Below, one piece after another: positions 53,825 through 62,646 of a stretch of 64,000 bases of DNA. Position 1 is the first letter of the stretch; each line of letters begins with the position of its first letter. The position numbers and the translations under genes were made by a program. This stretch comes from JAVKBW01 sp040222995 (GTDB lineage Bacteria; Pseudomonadota; Alphaproteobacteria; UBA8366; Aestuariispiraceae), in the NCBI GenBank assembly GCA_040222995.1, contig JAVKBW010000087.1, positions 62,001 to 126,000 of the forward strand, in the 5' to 3' direction. Under the pieces are notes generated by a model that was not told the origin of the DNA, made no database searches, and was given only the letters and a program-made list of their open reading frames with translations.

Positions 53825-55306
53825 ATGACTGATAAGAAAGCAGGTTCCGCGCCTTCACGACGCAGTTTCATGAAGGGCACGGCAGCAGGGGCCACGGCGT
53901 TCGCCATGTCGCCGTTGCTTGCGAAACCGGGCAGCGCCGCCGAAGCGACGCTCGCCGACGTTCACGAAGTCGCGGCGGCAAAGGCAAAAGAGCTGGCTGC
54001 CGGCCGTGACCTGACGCTTACGGTGCTGCAGCCGTCCGGTTCGCTCGGCAACGTCAAGCCGGTTGCCGATGTCTTTACCGAGAAAACCGGCGTCAAGTTC
54101 GAATATCTCGAAGTACCGCTTGGTGAAATCAGCCAGAAAGTGTTGCTGGAATCGGTGTCCAGAACCGGCTCCTTCGATATTGCATTGCCGGCCACTTTCG
54201 GTATGCCCGATCTGGTGGAATCCGGCATCCTGGTCAATCTCGATCAGTATGCGGTGAAGTACGAGCCGGAAAATTTCCAGGAAGATGCACTTTACTCCAT
54301 TGGCGATTACTACAAGGGCAGCCTGTACGGATATCAGACTGACGGCGACACCTACCTGATGTTCTATAACAAGCCCTGGCTCGACAACGCCGATGAAGGG
54401 AAAGCCTTCTCTGACAAGCACGGCTGGGAACTGAAGGTTCCCGATACATGGGAAGAGCTCGACGCCATGATGGCCTTTTTCCATCGTCCGGATGACGGCA
54501 TGTACGGTGGTGCGCTGTTCCGCACGCAGTATTTCGCGGCATGGGAATGGTGGGGCAGATTCCACGCCAAGGGTTTCTTCCCGCTGGATGACGATCTGAA
54601 TCCGCAAATCAACAACGATGCCGGTGTGGCGGCGCTTGAAGAGTTGATTGCCGCTTCTGCGCACCAGTATCCCGGCGCACGGACAAACGGTCTGTTCGAA
54701 AACTTCGAAGCTTACGGCGCCGGTGACAAGTTCGCGAATATCGGCTGGGGCGGAACCCAGAAGTTCCTGAACTCCGACAAATCGAACATCAAGGGTAAGC
54801 TGGCCTTCGGCAGCATGCCGGGCGGTATGGTGAATGGCGAATTGCTTCGCACGCCCTACTTCAACTGGGGCTGGAACTATGTGGTGTCCAGCGTTACGCC
54901 GGATCCGGAAATTGCCTATCTCTACACCCTGTTCGCCTGCAGCCCGACAATGTCGACAATCGCTGTTCGCGATCCGGGTGGTTACTTCGATCCGTTCCGC
55001 GGCGCGCATTACAAGGATTCGGAAATCTCGAAAACCTATTCCCCGGAATTCCTCGTCGCGCACAAGGAGTCGATGGAGAATTCCATCCCCGACCTCTATC
55101 TCAAGGGTCAGGGCGAATATTTCGATGAGTTGCGGGTCAATATCGCCGCGGCCGACGCGGGTACGAAGTCGGCCCGGGAAGCGCTTGACGACACGGCCAG
55201 GAGCTGGGACCGGATTACCCGCCGTATGGGCAAACGCAGCCAGGCCGTTCAGTGGGCCTTCCTGAAATCGATATATCCGGCGGATATACGAAATCGCCTG
55301 AGCTAA
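53825..55306 (+). CDS. ABC transporter binding protein, family 1 (glycerol/polyol type, Tat signal)
   Basis: The 493-residue periplasmic protein has a twin-arginine leader (SRRSFMKGTAAG) followed by a hydrophobic stretch ending AKPGSAAEA. The mature part is family 1 and Trp/Tyr-rich (WEWWGRFHAKGF, YFNWGWNYV). The gene set (one binding protein, two permeases, two unequal ATPases) equals the GlpSTPQV glycerol importer of rhizobia, so a small polyol is a likely ligand. GGAGG is before the ATG. A terminator-like hairpin follows the stop. Confidence 0.9.
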   Translation: MTDKKAGSAPSRRSFMKGTAAGATAFAMSPLLAKPGSAAEATLADVHEVAAAKAKELAAGRDLTLTVLQPSGSLGNVKPVADVFTEKTGVKFEYLEVPLGEISQKVLLESVSRTGSFDIALPATFGMPDLVESGILVNLDQYAVKYEPENFQEDALYSIGDYYKGSLYGYQTDGDTYLMFYNKPWLDNADEGKAFSDKHGWELKVPDTWEELDAMMAFFHRPDDGMYGGALFRTQYFAAWEWWGRFHAKGFFPLDDDLNPQINNDAGVAALEELIAASAHQYPGARTNGLFENFEAYGAGDKFANIGWGGTQKFLNSDKSNIKGKLAFGSMPGGMVNGELLRTPYFNWGWNYVVSSVTPDPEIAYLYTLFACSPTMSTIAVRDPGGYFDPFRGAHYKDSEISKTYSPEFLVAHKESMENSIPDLYLKGQGEYFDELRVNIAAADAGTKSAREALDDTARSWDRITRRMGKRSQAVQWAFLKSIYPADIRNRLS

Positions 55307-55318
55307 GCCAGACGATAA

Positions 55319-55366
55319 AACATGGGGGGAAGGCCGTCTTGTGATAGGTTTTCCCCCTGTGTTTTT
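55319..55366 (+). terminator. Terminator-like hairpin after the polyol binding-protein gene
   Basis: ACATGGGGGGAA (from 55320) pairs with TTCCCCCTGTGT (55351-55362) across a 19-nt loop, and a T5 run ends at 55366. It lies within the operon before the first permease gene. Confidence 0.75.
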
Positions 55367-55403
55367 GACGACGCCGGGACCAAGCGAATGATTGACCGAA
55401 GAT

Positions 55404-56324
55404 ATGACAGAGACCGTACCTGACCATCTGAGGCAGGCCAGAAGATCGAGCGTACTGGGCATACCGCTGCCGATTGCCCTGGTGCTACCGGCGCAGCTTT
55501 CGGTTATGGCCATTGTTGTTGTTCCGACGATCATTCTGATCTGGCTTGCCCTGACAGACTGGCAACCGACACAGGCAATACAGTGGTTCGAGGCGGAACT
55601 GGTCTGGTACTGGAATTTTTATGATCTCTGGTACGATGACCGGTTTGTGAATTCGGTCTTCCGGACTCTCTTCGTCGTCGGCTTCTGCATCGCGGTCGAA
55701 TTGCTGCTGGCGTTGGGGCTGGCCCTGCTGTTCATTGAGGAATGGGCCTGGAAAAAGCTGGCTGTCAGCGTTGTAATCCTGCCGATGATGATCATACCGG
55801 TCGATGCTGCGAATGCCTTTTTCATGCTGTTCAACGAACGCGGACCGATCAATCATCTGATATCCATCGTCATCGGCCAGCCCTACGAATTTTCATGGCT
55901 GTCTCATCCGACCTGGGCCATGTTGCCGATCATGCTGGCGGAAATCTGGCAGTGGACGCCGCTGATGTTCCTGCTTGTCCTCACCGGGTTGATCGCCCTG
56001 CCGCAAAACCAGATCCGCGCGGCGATCATTCTGGGCGCCTCGCCGGTTCGTATCTTCTTCAAGATCATGCTGCCGCTGCTGACGCCGGTCATCGGCATCG
56101 CGGTGCTGATCCGGTCCATCGAGACCTTCAAGATTTTCGATCCGGTTTATATCCTGACGCGGGGCCAGCCCGGCGGGGCGACGGAAACGATATCGATGTA
56201 TATGTATAACGGCGCTTTCGTGTATTTCCGGATGGGATATATCGCTTCGGCCGCCCTGATCGTCCTGGTCGTCGTCGTCTCGATCTGTCTCGCTCTCTCC
56301 AAACCGCTGAAGCGGCACAGTTAG
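55404..56324 (+). CDS. ABC transporter permease 1 (MalF/GlpP-like)
   Basis: The 306-residue inner-membrane protein has six predicted helices and the EAA-type loop IRAAIILGASPVRIFFKIMLP. The start is uncertain: ATG at 55404 was chosen over an in-frame TTG at 55392, both with weak ribosome sites. It precedes permease 2 by 10 bases. With it, it forms the channel of the proposed polyol importer. Confidence 0.9.
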   Translation: MTETVPDHLRQARRSSVLGIPLPIALVLPAQLSVMAIVVVPTIILIWLALTDWQPTQAIQWFEAELVWYWNFYDLWYDDRFVNSVFRTLFVVGFCIAVELLLALGLALLFIEEWAWKKLAVSVVILPMMIIPVDAANAFFMLFNERGPINHLISIVIGQPYEFSWLSHPTWAMLPIMLAEIWQWTPLMFLLVLTGLIALPQNQIRAAIILGASPVRIFFKIMLPLLTPVIGIAVLIRSIETFKIFDPVYILTRGQPGGATETISMYMYNGAFVYFRMGYIASAALIVLVVVVSICLALSKPLKRHS

Positions 56325-56334
56325 GGAGCCAGAA

Positions 56335-57222
56335 ATGCTGACCGACAGCCTTTGGGCAACCATCGTCAAACGAACCGCCGTGATCATGGCGATGATTTTC
56401 GCCTTTCTACCGATCTACTGGCTCATTGCCACATCATTCAAACCGTTTGAGGAATGGGCGTCCTGGCCACCAATCTGGTTGACCGACAACCCGACCCTGC
56501 AAAATTACCGGATTGTGTTTTTCCCGGAAGCGGCCCGCGAATTCGCCGCCGACCAGCAGGGGTCGCTGGATTACAAGGTATCGGGCAGCGCCTGGAAGGC
56601 GTTTCAGGACTCAGCCATTATCTCGACCTTCGCGACATTCTTCTCTGTGGTGTTCGGTACGCTGGCCGCCTATTCGGTTGTGCGTTTCAAGGTCGGTGGA
56701 GAGAATTATCCTTTCCAGTTCCTGACGGTACGCATGGTGCCGCCGATTGCCGTTGTCGTGCCGATGGTTGCCCTGTTCTCCATCCTCAAGCTTTCCGACA
56801 CCTATTTTGGAATGATCCTCGCCTATACGGCGTTCACGCTGCCGTTCTCGCTGTGGATGATCCGATCGTTCATCGAGGAGGTCCCGGAAGAGCTGGAAGG
56901 AGCCGCCATGGTGCACGGGATGAGTCAGTTCCGCGCCTTTGTGACGGTCACGCTGCCGCTGGTCAAAGGCGGCATCCTGTCGACGGCTTTGTTCATCTTT
57001 ATTCTTAACTGGTCGGAATTCCTGTTTGCTCTGGTTCTCACATCCGGCGATGTGACAACCGTGACCCTGCAGGTTGCCAATTACGTATCGGCATCGTCCG
57101 GCAAACTGTACGGCGTGCAGGCTGCAATGGGCACGGTGTCGACGCTTCCGGTCATTCTGTTCGGTTACATCATTCAGAAGCATCTGGTGCGCGGCCTGAC
57201 ATTCGGGGCGGTGAAACGATGA
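56335..57222 (+). CDS. ABC transporter permease 2 (MalG/GlpQ-like)
   Basis: The 295-residue membrane protein has six helices and a coupling loop (EGAAMVHGMSQFRAFVTVTLP in part). The C-terminus HLVRGLTFGAVKR is typical of MalG-type subunits. An insertion of about 30 residues after the first helix (FFPEAAREFAADQQGS) extends the periplasmic side. Its last four bases overlap the first ATPase gene (ATGA). Confidence 0.9.
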   Translation: MLTDSLWATIVKRTAVIMAMIFAFLPIYWLIATSFKPFEEWASWPPIWLTDNPTLQNYRIVFFPEAAREFAADQQGSLDYKVSGSAWKAFQDSAIISTFATFFSVVFGTLAAYSVVRFKVGGENYPFQFLTVRMVPPIAVVVPMVALFSILKLSDTYFGMILAYTAFTLPFSLWMIRSFIEEVPEELEGAAMVHGMSQFRAFVTVTLPLVKGGILSTALFIFILNWSEFLFALVLTSGDVTTVTLQVANYVSASSGKLYGVQAAMGTVSTLPVILFGYIIQKHLVRGLTFGAVKR

Positions 57223-58346
57223 CGCAGGATCAACCGACGCCACGCCTTGAATTGCGGGACGTGCAGAAAAGTTTCGATGAGGTCGAAGCGGTGAAAGGCA
57301 GCAGCCTGAGTGTCGAGCGCGGTGAGTTCCTGTCGCTTCTCGGCCCGTCCGGCTGCGGCAAGTCGACAACGCTCTCGATGATTGCCGGTTTCCTGACGCC
57401 TGACAGCGGTGAAATTCGTGTCGATGGCACGGTCGTAAACAATATCCCGCCGCAGAAGCGAAGGATCGGTCTGGTGTTCCAGGATTATGCGATCTTCAGC
57501 CGATTGACGGTGCGGCAGAACCTCGCTTTCGGGCTAGAAGCGCAAAAGGTCGAAAAGGCCGAAAGAGAACGCCGGATCGGCGAAATTTCGGAAAAGCTTG
57601 ACCTGCAACAGATGCTGACACGGCGAGGCGGCAGTCTCAATATGAGCGAAATGCAGCGGGTGGCTATTGCCCGCGTTTTGGTCACCCAGCCGGAACTGCT
57701 ATTGCTGGACGAGCCAATGTCCAACCTTGACGCATCGCTTCGCGCTTCCCTGCGTGGCGAGTTGAAGCAGATCCAGAAAGACCTGGAGCAGACCGTGTTG
57801 TATGTGACGCACGATCAGGTGGAGGCGATGTCGATGTCCGACCGGATTGCCGTCATGCATGGCGGTTCGCTGCTTCAGACAGGGTCGCCCGAAGAAATCT
57901 ACAATCGGCCGGTCAATCGCTTTATCGCCGAATTTATCGGCGACCCGCCGATCAATATCATCGACTGCGATGTAACAGTGTCGGGTGGTAAAATAGCGGT
58001 TAAGACAGCCATGCTTGATGCGGCCGAGCTCGGTGCCGGAAACAGTTCCCCCGGCCGGCATCTGCTTGGCATCCGGCCGCATGATGTCATTCTTGCCACC
58101 GAGCCCGCAGCGGGTACGTCGCCCTCTGTCGTCCGTTTTGTTGAGAATCTGGGTTCCGAGCATATCCTGCATATCGACCACGGAGATGACATTATTGCCG
58201 CCGTTGCCGAGCCGCATTTTGCCGGCGTGGGCGATACCGTACATTTCTCCTTCAACATGCTGCGGGCGCATCTGATCGACCGGGAATCCGGCGATGTGGC
58301 GGTCGTCGATAGGTCGCCTGGACAATCCGGCAGGAGGACCGCATGA
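57219..58346 (+). CDS. ABC transporter ATPase 1 (GlpS-like, degenerate signature)
   Basis: A 375-residue MalK-type ATPase with C-terminal TOBE domain. Walker A is GPSGCGKST (42-50), Walker B LLLDEPMSNLD and the switch His lies in VTHDQVEA. The signature LSGGQ is replaced by LNMSE (140-144), although QRVAIAR follows normally. In a heterodimer with ATPase 2, one of the two ATP sites would thus be impaired. It overlaps its neighbours on both sides by four bases. Confidence 0.9.
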   Translation: MTQDQPTPRLELRDVQKSFDEVEAVKGSSLSVERGEFLSLLGPSGCGKSTTLSMIAGFLTPDSGEIRVDGTVVNNIPPQKRRIGLVFQDYAIFSRLTVRQNLAFGLEAQKVEKAERERRIGEISEKLDLQQMLTRRGGSLNMSEMQRVAIARVLVTQPELLLLDEPMSNLDASLRASLRGELKQIQKDLEQTVLYVTHDQVEAMSMSDRIAVMHGGSLLQTGSPEEIYNRPVNRFIAEFIGDPPINIIDCDVTVSGGKIAVKTAMLDAAELGAGNSSPGRHLLGIRPHDVILATEPAAGTSPSVVRFVENLGSEHILHIDHGDDIIAAVAEPHFAGVGDTVHFSFNMLRAHLIDRESGDVAVVDRSPGQSGRRTA

Positions 58347-59437
58347 GCTGGCTTTCTGTTGAAAATCTTCGCAAGACATTCGAGGAAAATGTTACGGCGC
58401 TGGATGACATTTCCTTCTCGATGAAGAAAGGCGAATTCTTTTGTATTGTCGGTCCGACCAATGCCGGGAAGTCCACATTGCTGAAAATTATCGCCGGTTT
58501 GTACCGGCCCGATTCAGGGCAGGTAAATCTGAGCAACGTTAACGTTACGGCGCTGCAGCCGAAGGACCGGCAAGTCAGCCTGCTTTTCCAGAACATCGCA
58601 TTGTTTCCGACGCTGACGGGCTTCGACAACATCGCCTTTCCTCTTCGAACCGCGGGTATGGGTGAAACCGAAATCGCTGAGCGTGTCGAAAAGGTAGCCG
58701 AGATATTGAAGGTCTCCCATATTCTGAGCCGTTACCCCCGAACCTTTTCCGGGGGCGAGCAGCAGCGTGTGGCGATTGGCCGGGCAATCGCCTACCGCTC
58801 GCACGTGCTAATGCTGGATGAACCGCTGACCAACCTGGATGCGCGTATCCGAATTGCTCTGCGGATCGAATTCAAGAAGCTGCACCACGATACCGGACAG
58901 TCGATGCTGTATGTAACGCACGATCAGGTTGAGGCGATGTCCTTGTCGGACAGGATCGCCGTTCTGCATGAAGGTAAATTTCAGCAGATCGGCACGCCGG
59001 ACGAAATCTACCACAAGCCGGCCAACCGCTTCGTCGCCCAGTTCATGGGCCAGCCGCCGATGAATATTATGGATGGCGAAATCGCCACGTCGGACGACAA
59101 GACCAGGATACTCGGCGACGGTTTCGATGTGCCGGTGAATAACATTCAGCAACTGAACCAGGCATCAAGTATACCCCGTGCTGTTTCTTTCGGCATACGC
59201 CCTGAAACTATCGACGCGTCACCAGAACAAACTGAAAATACATCGATACCGGGCAAGGTGGTCTGGATCGAACGGCTGGGCGCAAAGCACGTTCTCGATG
59301 TCCAGTTGGGCAAGTCACTGATCAAGGTCGTCGTTCGGCCGGATCATCCGGTACAATCAGAGGGGCCGGCGTGGTTCGGCTTCACGCCCCGCCCCGAACA
59401 TCTGCTCGATCGAGAGAGCGGCGTGTTCTTCTCATAA
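58343..59437 (+). CDS. ABC transporter ATPase 2 (GlpT-like)
   Basis: A 364-residue MalK-type ATPase with TOBE domain. Walker A is the variant GPTNAGKST (37-45), the signature FSGGE (135-139) is intact, and Walker B is LMLDEPLTNLD. Paired with ATPase 1 it suggests an asymmetric heterodimer as in the rhizobial glycerol importer. It is coupled to ATPase 1 by an ATGA overlap, and the orphan HD-like gene follows 29 bases later. Confidence 0.9.
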   Translation: MSWLSVENLRKTFEENVTALDDISFSMKKGEFFCIVGPTNAGKSTLLKIIAGLYRPDSGQVNLSNVNVTALQPKDRQVSLLFQNIALFPTLTGFDNIAFPLRTAGMGETEIAERVEKVAEILKVSHILSRYPRTFSGGEQQRVAIGRAIAYRSHVLMLDEPLTNLDARIRIALRIEFKKLHHDTGQSMLYVTHDQVEAMSLSDRIAVLHEGKFQQIGTPDEIYHKPANRFVAQFMGQPPMNIMDGEIATSDDKTRILGDGFDVPVNNIQQLNQASSIPRAVSFGIRPETIDASPEQTENTSIPGKVVWIERLGAKHVLDVQLGKSLIKVVVRPDHPVQSEGPAWFGFTPRPEHLLDRESGVFFS

Positions 59438-59466
59438 ACAAGAGCCGAGAGATTAGGGAGGTAACC

Positions 59467-60627
59467 ATGTGTATTTGTCACGGTCCAGGCGGGATCAACG
59501 GTGCCCTGCCGGGTAAGTTTGCCTATTCACACTTCTCGGAAGGTCTGGATTTGGCCGAAACCCGCAAGCTCGACGATGTCATTGCGATGTCGCCCGAAGA
59601 TATGGCCCGGGCGTCGAGGTTCGTCATGGGCACCTATAACGAACTCGTTCAGACGGCGGCCAGTCTGGAAGACCCCGCCTACCGGGAACTGATGACCGAG
59701 TGCATTACGCGCCCGAAAGTCGGCTTCCTTGAAATGTACAAGACCGATGAAGACCGACGGAAAATGTTCGACGAGATGGTCAAGCTGGGATTCTTCAATG
59801 CGGAAGACGATCCGGATCACGTCTGGCCAGGCGGACATATGAACCCGCAGACGTATCTGACGGCGCCGTCCAGCCACAACGACTTCTACAATGCCCATCC
59901 GGGCGGTCTGGCGGTTACGGTGGCGTACAATATTCGCATGGCCGACGCCTATACTGAAAACTACCGGCAGATGTACGGTGTGCCGATCAACCGCGATCTG
60001 CCTGTCGCATCGCTGCTGGTGCATGAATATCCGAAAGTCTGGCTGTACCAGTGGCAGAAGGACGGGACCTGGCTGGAAGAACCACGCACCGTCTATGACG
60101 ATACCTGGCATGCCCATTGTATCTACGTGACGGCTGAACTGATGTATCGCCGCTATGATTCTCGGATCGTGATGGCGATGGCGGCGGCGCATCAGATGTC
60201 GATGCTGGATGCGTCGATGGACGGCCGTGCCGTCGTGGCGAACTGGATCGGTCTCGATCGGGTCGCACATTTCATCAAGGCGGCCGCCGTGATGGCGCAG
60301 GTCGATCCGGTCGACTACGGATTGCTCGAACGGAAAGGCGGCGACATGGTTCTGGCTCCCCAGCCTGCCGAACAATGGGTGACGCACCTTGCGGACATGA
60401 ACTGGCCGTATGCGATGGGTGGCGCCCAATTGTACACATGGCCTTTGCTGAAAACGGTTGCCGAGAACGATCTGGGGATCAAGGGCGATGATCTTGATGG
60501 CCGGCCGTTCAACCAGTTGAAGAACTATGTCTGGTCGCAATTGGGTCAGATAACGCTGTACGAGATACTGGTACGCGAAGGTCAGGATGCGGCCCGGAAA
60601 ACTATCAACCGCCTTGTTGCAGCCTGA
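59467..60627 (+). CDS. Conserved-looking protein of unknown function, HD-domain-like
   Basis: The 386-residue cytoplasmic protein has no family I recognise with certainty. Its middle reads NAHPGGLAVTVAYNIRMADA, then LPVASLLVHEYPKVW, then WHAHCIYVTAELM. This spacing recalls HD-domain phosphohydrolases, but the HD pair is HE here. Other His residues occur in AAAHQMSML. The N-terminus MCICHGPGG has two Cys and a His. GGGAGG lies before the ATG at 59467, so it is well expressed with the transporter. It is probably an enzyme acting on the imported compound; the metal site and reaction are unknown. Confidence 0.7.
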   Translation: MCICHGPGGINGALPGKFAYSHFSEGLDLAETRKLDDVIAMSPEDMARASRFVMGTYNELVQTAASLEDPAYRELMTECITRPKVGFLEMYKTDEDRRKMFDEMVKLGFFNAEDDPDHVWPGGHMNPQTYLTAPSSHNDFYNAHPGGLAVTVAYNIRMADAYTENYRQMYGVPINRDLPVASLLVHEYPKVWLYQWQKDGTWLEEPRTVYDDTWHAHCIYVTAELMYRRYDSRIVMAMAAAHQMSMLDASMDGRAVVANWIGLDRVAHFIKAAAVMAQVDPVDYGLLERKGGDMVLAPQPAEQWVTHLADMNWPYAMGGAQLYTWPLLKTVAENDLGIKGDDLDGRPFNQLKNYVWSQLGQITLYEILVREGQDAARKTINRLVAA

Positions 60628-60644
60628 ACCGGAGCCGCGGCCGA

Positions 60645-61925
60645 ATGTCATCCGGAAAATCCCTTGCGGAACGGGCGCTGGCATTCGGTCGTGATGTCTA
60701 TTATGGCCATGGCAAGATCGAGATACTCCCGAAGGTACTGGTGCGGGGTATGGACGATCTTGCCGCAGCCTACACGCCGGGCGTCGGCCATGTCGTCCGG
60801 CATTTGCTCGAACATCCGGAAGAGCTGTCGCAGCAATCGGCAAAGGACAATCTTGTCGCCATCGTGACGGATGGAACGGCCGTTCTCGGGCTTGGCAATG
60901 CCGGTCCGCACGCGGCTGTTCCGGTCATGGAAGGCAAGGCGACCATGTTCAAGATGCTGGTCGGCATCGACTGCATGCCGCTGTGTCTGAAAACCAGCGG
61001 AGAAGACGCCTTCGTTGATGCGGTCAACGCGCTTGAGCCGTCGTTCGGCGGTTTCAACCTGGAAGATGTCGCTGCGCCGTCCTGCTTCAATATCATGAAG
61101 CGGCTTGAACAGTCGCTTCCCGTACCGGTCATTCACGACGACCAGTACGGCACCGCAACTGTCATAACCGCGGCGCTGTCGAATGCGCTGCGAGTGACGG
61201 GAAAATCCGTCGGTGATGTGCGTGTCGTGGTCAACGGTATCGGCGCTGCCGGTGCGGCGACCATCGATATGCTGGAGGGATTGGGTATCGGGGAAATCAC
61301 CGCAGTAGACAAACAGGGTATTCTGCACCCCGACGACAATCCGGCGCATGCGCACTGGCGGGACATCGCGGAACGAACCAATCAGTCGCGACTGAGGGGC
61401 GATCTGACGACCGCGATGGCCGGCGCCGACGCTTTTGTCGGGGTCAGCGTGGCCGGTATCGTTTCGCCGTCGATGGTGCGGTCGATGGCTAGAGATCCGA
61501 TCGTGTTCGGTCTGGCCAACCCGGAACCCGAAATCATGCCGGATGATGCGGTGGCGGCCGGTGCGGCCGTGACCGCCAGCGGGCGTTTCGACTTTCCGAA
61601 CCACTGCAATAATGTGCTGGCGTTTCCGTCGCTGATGCGGGGTGCGCTGGACGTGAAGGCGAAACGGATCAGCCGTGAGATGTGTCTCGCTGCGGCCCGG
61701 AAAATCGCCGGTCTGGTCCCTGAAGATCAGGTGAGTGCAACCAATTTACTGCCGTCACCGCTGGATGACGATTTGTATCCTGAAGTGTCGGAAGCGGTCG
61801 CCCAGGCCGCTACTCGAGAAGATCTCGCGCGGGTCGTTGTTCCGGAAAGGGCGGTGGCGGAAAACACCCGGCGTTTACGCAATCTGGTTGCCCGTCGCCT
61901 CAACGATCTGAAAGAATTATCCTAG
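60645..61925 (+). CDS. Malic enzyme (short form, NAD(P)-dependent)
   Basis: The 426-residue bacterial malic enzyme lacks the phosphotransacetylase-like extension of the long form. The N-terminal domain contains TPGVGHVVRHL and DGTAVLGLGNAGPHAAVPVMEGK (in part). The metal/substrate region is HDDQYGTATVITAAL, and the Rossmann motif is NGIGAAGAA. It decarboxylates malate to pyruvate. It follows the HD-like gene by 17 bases, so it may serve or have been recruited for a malate-like product of the pathway. Confidence 0.9.
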   Translation: MSSGKSLAERALAFGRDVYYGHGKIEILPKVLVRGMDDLAAAYTPGVGHVVRHLLEHPEELSQQSAKDNLVAIVTDGTAVLGLGNAGPHAAVPVMEGKATMFKMLVGIDCMPLCLKTSGEDAFVDAVNALEPSFGGFNLEDVAAPSCFNIMKRLEQSLPVPVIHDDQYGTATVITAALSNALRVTGKSVGDVRVVVNGIGAAGAATIDMLEGLGIGEITAVDKQGILHPDDNPAHAHWRDIAERTNQSRLRGDLTTAMAGADAFVGVSVAGIVSPSMVRSMARDPIVFGLANPEPEIMPDDAVAAGAAVTASGRFDFPNHCNNVLAFPSLMRGALDVKAKRISREMCLAAARKIAGLVPEDQVSATNLLPSPLDDDLYPEVSEAVAQAATREDLARVVVPERAVAENTRRLRNLVARRLNDLKELS

Positions 61926-61941
61926 CCGCCAGCCAAGGCGC

Positions 61942-62646
61942 TCAGACGAGCGAATGGCACTCTTCCCACGTAATCTGGGCAAGGTCGGAGACGACCTTTT
62001 TTGCGCCCGGGAAACTTTCATGTTTCGTATAAGTCGACAGGGTCACAAGGCAGTTCATCTGCGCGCCGATGGCCGCCCGTAGCCCGATGGCGCTGTCCTC
62101 GACCACAAGGCACTTTGCAGGGTCGAGTCCCAAAGTATCCTGCGCAAGCAGATAGACGGCCGGGTCCGGTTTTTTCGCCGATACCATGTCGCCGGCAAAA
62201 ACCGGCATATGCTTCGCGCGGTCCGGTCCCAGCAGCACGTCGACGATTTTCTGCACCGCCTTTTCGTTCGATGTCGAACAGACGGCAATCTTGTAGCCGT
62301 CCCCAAGGGCGGCGTCAACCTTGGTGGCGACACCAGGCCTGAGCGGCAACGCACCGGATTCAATCAGTTCCATGAAGATCGCGGTCTTGCATTTGTGAAG
62401 CTCAAGGATCAGGGCGTCGCGTTCGCCTTCCGGAACCGGCCAGCCGGTTTCATCGAAATGAACCCGCATCCGTTCCTTGCCGCCGGCCGTGCCCAGCAGC
62501 ACACCGTACCGGTTTTCCGACCATTCCGTATCCAGACCCATTTCGGCGAAGGCCTGGTTGAACGCCACCCGGTGACCGTCACGCTCGGTATCAACCAGAA
62601 CGCCGTCGCAATCGAATATCAATGCCTGCACAGCCTGTTTCCTCAA
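61942..62646 (-). CDS. HAD-superfamily phosphatase (subfamily IA)
   Basis: A 234-residue HAD hydrolase. Motif I is FDCDGVLVD with the nucleophile and acid Asp residues, motif II CSTSNEK, the Lys in SAKKPDP and motif IV VVEDSAIGL. A helical cap lies between motifs I and II (about 20-95). Relatives include phosphoglycolate phosphatase and CbbY. The start overlaps the aldolase stop by four bases, so it probably acts on a phosphosugar or phosphoglycolate near the aldolase step. It is convergent with the malic enzyme gene. Confidence 0.9.
   Translation of the reverse strand: MRKQAVQALIFDCDGVLVDTERDGHRVAFNQAFAEMGLDTEWSENRYGVLLGTAGGKERMRVHFDETGWPVPEGERDALILELHKCKTAIFMELIESGALPLRPGVATKVDAALGDGYKIAVCSTSNEKAVQKIVDVLLGPDRAKHMPVFAGDMVSAKKPDPAVYLLAQDTLGLDPAKCLVVEDSAIGLRAAIGAQMNCLVTLSTYTKHESFPGAKKVVSDLAQITWEECHSLV

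Noticed and set aside
53855..55534. 559-codon open frame on the minus strand opposite the polyol binding-protein gene
   Set aside because: It is antisense to a clear family 1 binding protein, has no family resemblance and reflects the GC-rich third codon positions of the real gene.
59527..60843. 438-codon minus-strand frame opposite the HD-like gene
   Set aside because: The plus-strand frame has a GGGAGG site, fits the operon and has protein-like composition; the antisense frame is His/Arg-rich and crosses into the malic enzyme gene.
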